Notes under the pieces: generated by a model
Told to the model about the DNA's origin: nothing
Seen by the model: the letters and a program-made list of their open reading frames with translations, nothing else
The model's database searches: none
Part shown: positions 16,278 through 24,998 of the stretch, piece after piece
Position numbering within the stretch: position 1 is the stretch's first letter
Layout: each line of letters starts with the position of its first letter
Translations under genes and position numbers: made by a program
Assembly (NCBI GenBank): GCA_002430545.1
Contig: DJCM01000032.1
Span: 11,414 to 38,772, forward strand
Length of the DNA stretch: 27,359 bases
Direction of reading: 5' to 3'
Source of the DNA: Flavobacteriaceae bacterium UBA5950
Lineage (GTDB): Bacteria > Bacteroidota > Bacteroidia > Flavobacteriales > Flavobacteriaceae

Positions 16278-16658
16278 ATGAAAAAAGTGATTGAAACAAT
16301 AGAAGCACCTGCACCAATTGGGCCTTATAATCAAGCCATTTTGGTTGACAACACACTTTATGCAAGTGGACAGATTGCACTAAATCCAAAAACGATGGAG
16401 TTGGTCAATGAGGACATTCAAGCAGAAACTACCCAAGTGATGAAAAACTTATCAGAGGTACTAAAAGCAGCAGGGATGAACTTTACCAATGTTGTAAAAG
16501 CAACCATTTATCTAGCAGACATGGGAGATTTCTCTCTTGTAAACGAAGTATATGGAGGCTATTTTAACGATGATGATGCGCCAGCAAGGGAGACTGTTCA
16601 AGTCGCACAGTTGCCAAAAAATGTTCGCGTCGAAATATCTGTGATTGCGATCCTTTAG
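16278..16658 (+). CDS. ridA: RidA family enamine/imine deaminase
   Basis: A 126-residue cytoplasmic protein. RidA proteins form trimers that hydrolyse reactive enamines and imines, such as 2-aminoacrylate from serine/threonine dehydratase, to 2-oxoacids. The family signatures are present: PIGPYNQA (13-20), YASGQI (28-33), Arg104 in PARETVQV (the carboxylate-binding catalytic Arg), and Glu119 near the C terminus. Length is normal. It begins 9 bases after the lptD stop and its stop overlaps the convergent kinase-like gene stop by four bases, so no room exists for a separate terminator. The link to LptD is positional, not functional. Confidence 0.95.
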   Translation: MKKVIETIEAPAPIGPYNQAILVDNTLYASGQIALNPKTMELVNEDIQAETTQVMKNLSEVLKAAGMNFTNVVKATIYLADMGDFSLVNEVYGGYFNDDDAPARETVQVAQLPKNVRVEISVIAIL

Positions 16659-17506
16659 CTTTCGGATTGATGATAGGAAACAAGTCCTTCGATAGGTTTT
16701 TTCAAAATCCTACCCAGTTTCAAGCCACGAGAAATGAGCTGTGACTCTAGTTCTGTCTTCAAATAATAAGCGATCGACCCAATAAAATGAATAGGTAACT
16801 CCTTGGCGTTATCGAATTGCAAAATTTGATTATCAATAAACAATCCAAGACCTTTATTGATGAGCGCTTGTGCGTATGGCTCATTTTTGTTGACAATCAA
16901 AAACTTGGCAAATGTTGCCAAATATGTATTTGGATTTGCTTTTTTGTAGAGGTTGGTTTTGATTTCCTCTGCTCCCAAATCAAATTCTTCAGCAAATGAT
17001 TTAGCTAAAGGATTGGGGATTTTGTTAAAGTAATAATCCCTGAGTAGCTGTCTTCCAAAATAATTGCCACTTGCGTCATCCATCAAGATATACCCCAACG
17101 ATGTGATTGCTTGATGAACAGTCTCGCCATCAAAAAAACTACAATTGGAACCTGTACCAAGAATACAAACGATACTTGGATCTCCTGGACCAGTGATTGC
17201 ATATACAGCAGCAAAGGTGTCTTCTTTAACAGAAATAGATGCGTTTTGAAATATACTTTTTAAAACATCTCCCATCAATTTTCGAGGGGGTTCTGTGCCA
17301 CAACCTGCCCCATAAAAGTATATGGAGTCAACCTCATTTCTAACGCGATATAAATCGTAATTATTTATGATTCGCTCTTCAATAATTGCTTCAGTCAGCA
17401 CCTGAGGATTTAAGCCAAGGGTATGCGTCTCTAGCAAAATATTGTTTGAACCATCAATAGCGATCCAATCGGTTTTTGTTGACCCACTATCAATAATAAG
17501 TTTCAT
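16655..17506 (-). CDS. BadF/BadG-family ATPase, N-acetylglucosamine-kinase-like
   Basis: A 283-residue protein of the ASKHA (actin/sugar kinase) fold. The phosphate-1 motif DSGSTKTD is at residues 6-13 and the second phosphate motif LGTGSNC at 116-122. These match the BadF/BadG/BcrA/BcrD ATPase family, whose non-benzoyl-CoA members are mostly N-acetylglucosamine kinases. It follows gapA by 14 bases in a pfkA-gapA-kinase run, so a sugar-kinase role feeding amino sugar into central metabolism is likely. Cysteine ligands for an Fe-S cluster, as in the activators of 2-hydroxyacyl-CoA dehydratases, are not evident. Substrate is inferred. Its TAA overlaps the convergent ridA stop. Confidence 0.85.
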   Translation of the reverse strand: MKLIIDSGSTKTDWIAIDGSNNILLETHTLGLNPQVLTEAIIEERIINNYDLYRVRNEVDSIYFYGAGCGTEPPRKLMGDVLKSIFQNASISVKEDTFAAVYAITGPGDPSIVCILGTGSNCSFFDGETVHQAITSLGYILMDDASGNYFGRQLLRDYYFNKIPNPLAKSFAEEFDLGAEEIKTNLYKKANPNTYLATFAKFLIVNKNEPYAQALINKGLGLFIDNQILQFDNAKELPIHFIGSIAYYLKTELESQLISRGLKLGRILKKPIEGLVSYHQSES

Positions 17507-17520
17507 AGATTCTGATTAGA

Positions 17521-18522
17521 TTATAGGGCTTGAACGTGTAGTGCGAGGTCAATCAATTTGTTAGAATAACCTGCTTCATTATCATACCAAGATACAATTT
17601 TGAAGAATGTTTCATTGAGTTGAATCCCTGCATTGGCATCAACAATTGATGTTCTTGCATCTCCAATAAAGTCTTGTGAAACAACCAATTCTTTGGTAAA
17701 CCCTAATATTCCACTCATAGAAGTATTAGAGGCATTTTCAAGAGCAGCCATCACCTCATCGTAGCTTGTGTTTTTCTCAAGCTTCACTGTTAGGTCAACG
17801 ACAGAAACATCTGCAGTTGGTACGCGAAATGCCATTCCAGTAATTTTACCAACCAGTGATGGAATCACCTTTGTTACTGCTTTAGCAGCTCCAGTTGATG
17901 CAGGAATGATGTTAAGCAACGATGAGCGACCTCCTCGATAGTCTTTACGTGAAGGCCCATCGACAGTCATTTGCGTAGCTGTTACAGCGTGAACTGTTGT
18001 CATCAAGGCTTCTGCAATTCCGAAATTATCATGCAATACTTTCGCCAATGGAGCAAGGCAGTTTGTTGTACAAGAAGCGTTGGAAACAATCATGTCTGAA
18101 GATTTAGCATCAGAATGATTCACCCCCATCACAAACATTGGTGCGTCAGCAGATGGTGCAGAAATGACTACTTTTTTTGCACCACCGTCAATGTGAAGTT
18201 GTGCCTTTTTGAGCGTTGTAAAAATTCCTGTACACTCAGCAACGATTTCTGCTCCAACCTCGTCCCACTTTAAATTTTGTGGATCTCTCTCTGCTGTGAT
18301 TCGAACAGTTTTTCCGTTGATTACAAGGTGGCCACCTTCAATTTCGATTGAAGCTGAGCAAGTGCCATGAACAGAATCATATTTTAATAGGTATGCTAGG
18401 TGTTCGACATCAAGTAGATCATTGATGGCTACGACTTCGACATTGTCGTTTTGCAATGATGCACGAAAAACCATTCTACCAATTCGTCCAAATCCGTTAA
18501 TTCCTAATTTAAGTGTTGACAT
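17521..18522 (-). CDS. gapA: glyceraldehyde-3-phosphate dehydrogenase, type I
   Basis: A 333-residue glycolytic enzyme oxidising glyceraldehyde 3-phosphate to 1,3-bisphosphoglycerate. INGFGRIGR (8-16) is the NAD-binding loop, and Asp35 in AINDL suggests NAD rather than NADP preference. The catalytic signature SNASCTTNC contains Cys151 and the partner His178 lies in TTVHAVTATQ. The terminal motif SWYDNEAGYSNK is intact. The ATG at 18522 is preceded by an A-rich leader (AAAACAAAAAAACAACT) with no Shine-Dalgarno motif, as usual in Bacteroidota. It lies 28 bases after pfkA and 14 before the GlcNAc-kinase-like gene. Confidence 0.97.
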   Translation of the reverse strand: MSTLKLGINGFGRIGRMVFRASLQNDNVEVVAINDLLDVEHLAYLLKYDSVHGTCSASIEIEGGHLVINGKTVRITAERDPQNLKWDEVGAEIVAECTGIFTTLKKAQLHIDGGAKKVVISAPSADAPMFVMGVNHSDAKSSDMIVSNASCTTNCLAPLAKVLHDNFGIAEALMTTVHAVTATQMTVDGPSRKDYRGGRSSLLNIIPASTGAAKAVTKVIPSLVGKITGMAFRVPTADVSVVDLTVKLEKNTSYDEVMAALENASNTSMSGILGFTKELVVSQDFIGDARTSIVDANAGIQLNETFFKIVSWYDNEAGYSNKLIDLALHVQAL

Positions 18523-18550
18523 AGTTGTTTTTTTGTTTTGATTAAATAAT

Positions 18551-19537
18551 TTAAAGTGTCATAATATCTGAAACTCTGATGAGTTCACGTTTGATTTCTA
18601 ATTTTCCTTTGATGGCTTTGTTGAGTGGGGTTAAAATCATTTCCCCATTTTGAATACCTACCATCTGACCACTCACTCCATCGATAAGACACTCGACAGC
18701 TTTGAGACCCATGCGACTTGCCAAAACCCGATCAAAACAAGATGGTGTACCACCCCGCTGAATATGACCCAATACAGAAACTCTAACCTCATAGTCAGGC
18801 ATATTCTCTTCTACGTGTTCTGCAAGTTCAAATACATTTTTACCAATCTTGTCACCCTCTGCAACGACGACGATGCTTGAGGATTTTCCTGATTTTTTAC
18901 TCCTCTTCAATGACTCTAATAAACGATCAAGACCAAGGTTTTCTTCAGGGATTAAGATTTCCTCTGCGCCAGCTCCTATCCCTACATTTAAAGCAATATG
19001 ACCTGCGTCTCGTCCCATGACCTCAACAAAAAACAATCGATTGTGTGAAATGGCTGTATCTCTAATTTTATCAATCGCCTCAACAACTGTATTCAGAGCT
19101 GTATCATACCCTATTGTATGGGAGGTGCCATAGATGTCATTATCAATTGTTCCTGGAACACCAATCACTGGAATCTTGTGCTCTTGTTCAAAAATCATCC
19201 CTCCAGTAAAGCTACCATCACCTCCAATGACAATCAAAGCATCTACATTGTTCTTTTTCAGGTTTTCATAAGCTTTTTGCCTACCCTTTTTGTCGTGAAA
19301 ATCTAGTGATCTAGCAGATTTAAGTTTTGTGCCACCCTTGTTGATGATGTTGTTTACACTTCTTGGGTTTAATGGGCGAATGTCACCCTCAATCAAGCCT
19401 TGGTATCCACGATATACACCAGAACATTCTAGATTGAAGTGAGAGCAACTGCGAACAACAGATCGTATAGCAGCGTTCATTCCTGGAGCATCTCCCCCAG
19501 AAGTTAGTACAGCAATATGTTTTGGTTTTATCGGCAT
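18551..19537 (-). CDS. pfkA: ATP-dependent 6-phosphofructokinase
   Basis: A 328-residue glycolytic enzyme phosphorylating fructose 6-phosphate. SGGDAPGMNAAIR begins at 13, IGGDGSFTGG at 104-113 is the ATP-binding loop of ATP-type rather than pyrophosphate-type enzymes (Gly at the position after GGDGS-x-x is consistent), and PGTIDND (128-134) supplies the catalytic Asp132. MGRDAGH and RGGTPSCFDR are further family motifs. The start at 19537 follows a 110-base untranslated gap, the longest in the window, which contains a promoter-like element. It is the first gene of a pfkA-gapA-kinase operon downstream of tamB. Confidence 0.96.
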   Translation of the reverse strand: MPIKPKHIAVLTSGGDAPGMNAAIRSVVRSCSHFNLECSGVYRGYQGLIEGDIRPLNPRSVNNIINKGGTKLKSARSLDFHDKKGRQKAYENLKKNNVDALIVIGGDGSFTGGMIFEQEHKIPVIGVPGTIDNDIYGTSHTIGYDTALNTVVEAIDKIRDTAISHNRLFFVEVMGRDAGHIALNVGIGAGAEEILIPEENLGLDRLLESLKRSKKSGKSSSIVVVAEGDKIGKNVFELAEHVEENMPDYEVRVSVLGHIQRGGTPSCFDRVLASRMGLKAVECLIDGVSGQMVGIQNGEMILTPLNKAIKGKLEIKRELIRVSDIMTL

Positions 19538-19647
19538 ATCAGAATGGCGAAATTACAAACTATATTTCTGAAATCATTGATATTATTAGAAATTGAAGGT
19601 TCAAAAATAAAAGTGGTGAAAATCTTATTTAAAATCAACATTTTTCA
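19538..19647 (-). promoter_or_regulatory. pfkA upstream region with candidate -7 element
   Basis: This 110-base gap between the tamB stop and pfkA contains TATTTTTG on the minus strand (19609-19602), an exact TAnnTTTG, 65 bases before the pfkA ATG. No TTG lies at the usual 17-23 base distance; the nearest is 26 bases away. I see no terminator hairpin for tamB here, so read-through from tamB is possible. Confidence 0.35.
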
Positions 19648-22600
19648 TCAAATCGCGTTCTTTTTTACAATCTTCTTAATCAAAGACTTAAAATCATCAA
19701 ATTTTACCTGATATGATAGACCAACGCCCTGTGTATATCCTAACTCATCCCCAAAGTATTGAAATTCATTTTCTCTGTTGAAGATACGTGCACGAAGTGC
19801 ACCATCTTTACTCAATAAAAACTCAATTGTAACATCCCCAACAATAATTGTTTCTTCAACACCTCCAAATGGAACACCGAGCTTGCCATTGATCAGCAAC
19901 CGATCTGACACTTTGGTGACCAGTGTCAATCCCAGTCGATCGCGTGTACGTGCGATTGATTCGGAATTCCGATCACCTTGCAAATAATTTAGTCCTAGCT
20001 TGAGCTTCTCCTCATCTCCAGAAAATATAGATTCAAAAACACCTGATGCTTTTTGAAAAAGGTTGTTCGTTAGTGCTTTTGCTGTAATAGCAGAAAGTGA
20101 TAAATCGCTGATAAAAACGCCTTGCGACAACAAGGATATGGCTTGGATTTGTCGGCGCTCTTCATCATCGAGTTTGTAGGCAAGGTCGTTTCGAACATTT
20201 GCAGATGTATTTGGAAAATCGATCGAAAAAATAGGTGCTTCAAGTTGCATAATACTCCCTGTCAAATTAATTTTTACATCTGTTGGGATTTTTCTATTCA
20301 GTCCTGGATTTTCCAGCAAAATAGCTGGATTTGCCCCACCAGGAACTTCATAAATCGCTTGTAAATTCAATTGAGCATCCAGTGGATTACCATTCCATAA
20401 TATTGTTCCGCCTGGCTCAAGACGAAATTCTTTTTCTAAGAAGCCAAAATTTTTGAATTGGTAGATTCCGTTTAAAGCAATAAAATCTCCGAATACATTA
20501 AAGTTTCCATCTGTGTTTATTTCCATCAGAATACTTCCAACGCCCGAACCACTCAGTGTACTTCCCGAATCGCTGTCAAACAAAAGCTCTAACTCGGCAT
20601 CTTGTGTAATTGACAAATCAAAATTAAGTTTCAAACCCTTTATTAAACTGGGAGAACTTGTTTGATTGTCAGCATTTTCTGTTGCGTTTTTATCAACAAA
20701 TTTTAAGTATGAAACATCCTCAATACTAGCCCTGTTGTCAACTGCAATAACAATGTTTGTGCCTTCTGCCGAGCTGCCATCAAGGTCAAAAGTCAGAGAT
20801 TGGGTTGGTCCATGAATACGCGCATTTCCAATGAAAAACGCCTTTCCATAATAGTTGTTATCATAACTATCGTCTGTGTCGAGAATTAGAAAGTTTGGAC
20901 TTGTAAAATTCATGTCCAAGTTGAAGAACTTGAAGTTTTGGTGAAGAACTGTTCCGTCAAAAGAAGCCGTGGTTGAATTGAGTCGATCGATCAAAGTCGT
21001 TGGCTCAAACGTAAAAGATGTTGGACTTATCTTTACGCTCGATCCATCTACAAGGCTATATCCTACATTTAAGTAAGGAACAGAAAATTCAAACCCATCC
21101 AAAAACAACTCACCCTGCAACATTGGCTGACTCCATTTACCGCCGATGGAGACAGAGCCATCAATCTGTCCCTGTACATCTGTCATTGCATTTCCAATCA
21201 ACTGATCAAGAATAGCTGCTGGAAACGACTGAAAAGTAGCGTTCAAGTTGAGGTTGTTCTCATTTTCAGATGAAATCAGACCCTCTATAGAGCTTGTTAA
21301 AAAACCATCATCGATAGTGTTGAATGACAATTGATATGTTTCTTGATCTTGGGTAGAGCTCAACGAAACAAGTGCATCTCCCAACATTGCATTGTTGAAT
21401 ATCATAGAATCAATTTTCACATCGACCTCTCCACCAAATTGATCGTTATCAAAAGTGATATCCAGAGTCCCATTGGTTATTCCACTGATATTTCTCTTTG
21501 GTTTTGGTGGAATAAAGTCAGAGAGATTTATGTTTTCAAAAAGTATATTTAATCGTTGTGAAGACTGTTGATAAAATGAAAAATGAAGTGCTGATTCATT
21601 ATTTGAAAAAACAGTAGAACCAATCTCAAAACCATTTTTTGCTAGCAGAAATTTGCTCGTTCTGTTATCGAGTTGATTGATCTTCCATTGCTTCGACTGA
21701 AAAGCAATTGTTGAAGGCTGGATGCCAAATTCTAACTCTTGTTTTTCATTGAGAGTAGCATAAAAATTCAACTCGCTAGCTAATGAATTATTTTCAAATT
21801 CTGCTCTAAAATACAGTTTGTCATCAAATACCGAATTGATCAACCAGAACTGATCCAAGGTAAAGTCTTCTCCGTTGACCTGACCAATTTGCAGGTTGGT
21901 TTTGTAAAAAGGATTGCCATTGTCCATTGTAAAGCGAACCTCTGAAAAGTTATTGTTCTCAAAACTAATTTTAGAGATATCGATCTGAAAAAATGTATCA
22001 TTCGGATCAGCACTGAGCTTGCCACGAAAGAAAGAATCATCAGGAATTTTAATTTGTTCTAGAAAAGCGCCAGAAAACTTCTCTTTTAAGTTGATGTTAA
22101 AATTGATAAAAGAAGATTGACACACTTCAATTGACTGATAATTGGCAAAGTAGCTTCCTAAAGAATTACGAAACATTTTTTCTACATCCAACAATTCGAA
22201 TCTGCCATAAATCAATCCATTGATAAAATCAATGGATTGAAAATTAAAAAAGCGTAAATCTTTATTGACTCTTGACTGAATTGTAAAGTCTTCAAAAGCA
22301 TATCGCTGATCATCGACATTGATTTGCACAGCATTTGCCTTGATATCTCCAATGAATTCATTTACTTGATTTCCAAGATTTACAATTTCAAAGTTTCCAG
22401 AAAAATCTCTTTCCTTTTTGAAAGTAGAAGGAAAAATGCTTTTGAGTTTGAGTTGATTCACCTCTGCAAATGCTGACAATTTTTGAAGGGAGTCATTTGC
22501 ATTAAACTCACCCTCCACCTGTATTTTTGCTTCACTATCATTGATGTCAACTGAGCCAATAATTTGTCCATTTTTTGCATCGAGGTTTACTGAAATAGTA

Positions 22601-23970
22601 TCAAGTTTGATGTCTTTAAAGGAAAAAGAGGAAAAATGCCCACTGAGTTCTGTGTCAAGCTGATTGAGTTGAAAACCCTTTCCTTTTACAACAAATGCAA
22701 AGTCACTAACACCTAAAGTATTTTGCTTTAGTAAACCTCCCATATCAAACTGATTTCCACGAAGCTTTCCATCGTAAAATGAAGGCGATTGAGAATCTTT
22801 TTTCAGAAAATCAACAGCAACGTCCAACAGACCAAATGAGGTGTAGAGGGCCAAATAAATCTTGTGATTGGAGGAGCGACGTGTCATCTCTCCAGTCATT
22901 TTTGAGGTTCCCAAATGTTGCAGAAAATCTACTTGTGACTGCTTTAAGCTCGGCACAAATGCAAGGATGTCTTCTGGATTAATAATCAGTTCATCTATGA
23001 CTAGATTTGAGGTTTTTTCTGAATTGTTGATAGAAAATGATCCTGAAAAATTACTGTTTAGAAGAGCGAGTCGAAAAGAGTCCAATGAAAACTTGTTGGG
23101 TGTTCCAGAAAAAGTAAGTTCATCTATAAAAAAACTATCCGAACCTGAAAAGTTTGGAACAAAAGAACGAATATCCTCAACACCGATGGAAGACTCTTGT
23201 ACATTGGCATCGATAAGAATATCATTAAATGAATCTTGTAACCCAGCTGCTGGCAAGCGCATAGAAAGATCAGCAATGAGCTGTGAGTTTGGAGTGGTCA
23301 CATTTAATTTTTCAAGTTTGGCTGCCCCTGATGCTATAGAAAATGAAGCATTGGAACGAATGACGTCTAGACCATAATCCTCAACAAACAGGCTAATATC
23401 TTCGATAACTGCTGAAAAGTCAGCGCTTTTGGAAGAAATATCGATGAGATTCGCATTGAGATTGGAAATGATTTGATAAGTAGAATCGATATGATTTTCG
23501 TCAAGGAATTGAAGCTTACTTTCGTTAAGTTTGACTTGACTTGCACTGAACTTCACTCCTTTTGAGAAATTAAATTTTTCAAAAAAAACATCTAAGTTAG
23601 ATAGGTTTTCATCTCTATATGTAACATGATTCAGCAAAAAAGAATCTAGAGTAACTTCGCCCAAATAGATGTCATTATTGATCAAACCACCAAAATGACG
23701 AGACTCAATTTCGAGGTGATTCACAAAAATTAAAGTATCATTTTTATGATCTTTAATGAGCAAGTCTTCAAATGAGCTCATGCCAACAGGATTCATAAAA
23801 AAGGAATTAATCGAGAGGTCAACATCAAAATCATTTATGAGTTTGTTCTTGACCCATGAGTTCAAGGCAGATTGCCCAATTGGAGAAAAAAATAAGATAA
23901 GTGTGAGTATGGTAAGACCAATACTCATGACTGTAATTTTTTTTGCGGTACGCCAGTGTTTTTGGGTCAA
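19648..23970 (-). CDS. tamB: translocation and assembly module protein TamB (DUF490)
   Basis: A 1440-residue envelope protein. I use the TTG at 23970: it gives a basic N terminus (THWRTAKK-like) before one transmembrane anchor (about residues 12-30, IGLTILTLILFFSPIGQ). The ATG at 23928 would remove most basic residues. After the anchor comes a long, repetitive beta-rich domain resembling AsmA/TamB bridges, and from about 1050 the conserved TamB C-terminal domain with landmarks SLLSQGVF, LGLNYLQGDR and NGKLGVPFGG. TamB proteins span the periplasm and are implicated in lipid transport and outer-membrane protein assembly. A TamA/BamA-like partner is not in this window. It is divergent from tsaD with only 35 bases between chosen starts. 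Confidence 0.92.
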   Translation of the reverse strand: MTQKHWRTAKKITVMSIGLTILTLILFFSPIGQSALNSWVKNKLINDFDVDLSINSFFMNPVGMSSFEDLLIKDHKNDTLIFVNHLEIESRHFGGLINNDIYLGEVTLDSFLLNHVTYRDENLSNLDVFFEKFNFSKGVKFSASQVKLNESKLQFLDENHIDSTYQIISNLNANLIDISSKSADFSAVIEDISLFVEDYGLDVIRSNASFSIASGAAKLEKLNVTTPNSQLIADLSMRLPAAGLQDSFNDILIDANVQESSIGVEDIRSFVPNFSGSDSFFIDELTFSGTPNKFSLDSFRLALLNSNFSGSFSINNSEKTSNLVIDELIINPEDILAFVPSLKQSQVDFLQHLGTSKMTGEMTRRSSNHKIYLALYTSFGLLDVAVDFLKKDSQSPSFYDGKLRGNQFDMGGLLKQNTLGVSDFAFVVKGKGFQLNQLDTELSGHFSSFSFKDIKLDTISVNLDAKNGQIIGSVDINDSEAKIQVEGEFNANDSLQKLSAFAEVNQLKLKSIFPSTFKKERDFSGNFEIVNLGNQVNEFIGDIKANAVQINVDDQRYAFEDFTIQSRVNKDLRFFNFQSIDFINGLIYGRFELLDVEKMFRNSLGSYFANYQSIEVCQSSFINFNINLKEKFSGAFLEQIKIPDDSFFRGKLSADPNDTFFQIDISKISFENNNFSEVRFTMDNGNPFYKTNLQIGQVNGEDFTLDQFWLINSVFDDKLYFRAEFENNSLASELNFYATLNEKQELEFGIQPSTIAFQSKQWKINQLDNRTSKFLLAKNGFEIGSTVFSNNESALHFSFYQQSSQRLNILFENINLSDFIPPKPKRNISGITNGTLDITFDNDQFGGEVDVKIDSMIFNNAMLGDALVSLSSTQDQETYQLSFNTIDDGFLTSSIEGLISSENENNLNLNATFQSFPAAILDQLIGNAMTDVQGQIDGSVSIGGKWSQPMLQGELFLDGFEFSVPYLNVGYSLVDGSSVKISPTSFTFEPTTLIDRLNSTTASFDGTVLHQNFKFFNLDMNFTSPNFLILDTDDSYDNNYYGKAFFIGNARIHGPTQSLTFDLDGSSAEGTNIVIAVDNRASIEDVSYLKFVDKNATENADNQTSSPSLIKGLKLNFDLSITQDAELELLFDSDSGSTLSGSGVGSILMEINTDGNFNVFGDFIALNGIYQFKNFGFLEKEFRLEPGGTILWNGNPLDAQLNLQAIYEVPGGANPAILLENPGLNRKIPTDVKINLTGSIMQLEAPIFSIDFPNTSANVRNDLAYKLDDEERRQIQAISLLSQGVFISDLSLSAITAKALTNNLFQKASGVFESIFSGDEEKLKLGLNYLQGDRNSESIARTRDRLGLTLVTKVSDRLLINGKLGVPFGGVEETIIVGDVTIEFLLSKDGALRARIFNRENEFQYFGDELGYTQGVGLSYQVKFDDFKSLIKKIVKKNAI
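22212..22240. repeat. perfect 13-bp hairpin inside tamB
   Basis: TCAATCCATTGAT (22212-22224), three A bases, then ATCAATGGATTGA (22228-22240) form a perfect 13-bp stem with a 3-base loop. It is within tamB coding sequence, where the minus-strand reading encodes QSIDFINGL. In the mRNA it is followed by UUUAU, but the stem is AT-rich, so it is not an obvious terminator. Confidence 0.8.
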
Positions 23971-23988
23971 ACCAATGTGTTAACTTTG
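23961..23988 (+). promoter_or_regulatory. candidate tsaD promoter
   Basis: TTTG (23961-23964) and, 16 bases on, TAACTTTG (23981-23988), an exact TAnnTTTG, lie just upstream of the tsaD ATG at 24006. The spacer is slightly shorter than the 17-23 usual in Bacteroidota. The element overlaps the first codons of divergent tamB, so the two genes may share a control region. Confidence 0.5.
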
Positions 23989-24005
23989 TGCATCAAACAA
24001 GAATC

Positions 24006-24998
24006 ATGCCTGTCATACTCGGAATAGAATCATCATGCGACGATACTGCAGCTGCTGTACTCGTTGACGGGCATATTCAATCGAATATTATTTCCAGTCA
24101 AAAAGTTCACAAACAATACGGGGGTGTTGTCCCCGAGTTGGCTGCTCGTGCCCACCTGCAAAATATCATTCCAGTAGTCGACCAAGCACTTCGTATAGCA
24201 AATATCGACAAAAAAGAGGTAAATGCAGTAGCATACACTTTGGGTCCAGGACTTATTGGCTCGCTGTTGGTTGGAAATTCTTTTGCCAAATCATTTGCTC
24301 TCTCGTTGGATGTGCCTTTGATCGAAGTCAATCATATGCAAGCGCATTTGCTTGTTCACTTTGAAAAATCCATTCCAAATCCCTCATTTCCATTCTTAGG
24401 ACTTACTGTTTCGGGGGGTCACACACAGTTGGTTTTGGTCAGCAGTCCTAACCAAATGGAAGTGATTGGGCAAACACTAGATGATGCTGTTGGTGAGGCC
24501 TTTGATAAGGTTGGTAATATGATCGAACTACCCTATCCTGCTGGGCCTTTTATCGATAAATATGCACAAAATGGAAAAGCAATCATTCCATTTCCAATAC
24601 CAAAAGTTTCAGACCTGAATTTTAGTTTTAGTGGATTTAAAACCAGTGTTTTATATCATCTGAGAAAACAACAGCAATTGGATGAGCATTATATTCAAAA
24701 TCATAGAGATGATTTGTGTGCGTCAGTACAACACACGCTTGTCAATATTTTGATGGAAAAACTTGAAAAAGCAGTCAGCAAAACAGGGGTTAAAGAGGTT
24801 GTCATTGGTGGAGGTGTTTCAGCAAACACTGGACTTCGGCAGGCATTGTCAAAAAAAATGGATTGGAATGTATTTATCCCACCTTTGGCTTTCACAACAG
24901 ATAACGCAGCGATGATTGCAGTTACTGGTTACTTCAAATATCAAAACAATACATTTGGCGCATTGGATCGTCAAGCGCAATCTAGAATGCCATTGTAA
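24006..24998 (+). CDS. tsaD: tRNA N6-adenosine threonylcarbamoyltransferase TsaD
   Basis: A 330-residue enzyme transferring threonylcarbamoyl to A37 of tRNAs that read ANN codons, together with TsaB and TsaE. The frame is open from an ATG at 23943, but the ATG at 24006 puts the universal N terminus ILGIESSCDDT at residues 4-14, as in other TsaD proteins. HMQAH (110-114) gives the two metal-binding His residues, SGGHTQL follows near 134, and TTDNAAMIA near the C terminus provides the metal Asp. Its TAA overlaps the rsmE ATG by one base (TAATG), so it leads a five-gene rightward run. Confidence 0.96.
   Translation: MPVILGIESSCDDTAAAVLVDGHIQSNIISSQKVHKQYGGVVPELAARAHLQNIIPVVDQALRIANIDKKEVNAVAYTLGPGLIGSLLVGNSFAKSFALSLDVPLIEVNHMQAHLLVHFEKSIPNPSFPFLGLTVSGGHTQLVLVSSPNQMEVIGQTLDDAVGEAFDKVGNMIELPYPAGPFIDKYAQNGKAIIPFPIPKVSDLNFSFSGFKTSVLYHLRKQQQLDEHYIQNHRDDLCASVQHTLVNILMEKLEKAVSKTGVKEVVIGGGVSANTGLRQALSKKMDWNVFIPPLAFTTDNAAMIAVTGYFKYQNNTFGALDRQAQSRMPL

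Noticed and set aside
16640..16672. Possible terminator at the ridA/kinase convergent junction
   Set aside because: Only a 6-bp stem with one G-T pair (CGATCC/GGATTG) around the overlapping stops and no T-run, so too weak to call.
22868..23377. 169-codon open frame on the + strand, opposite tamB
   Set aside because: It is antisense to well-supported TamB coding sequence, has no recognisable motif, and its composition is that of a complement of a beta-rich protein.
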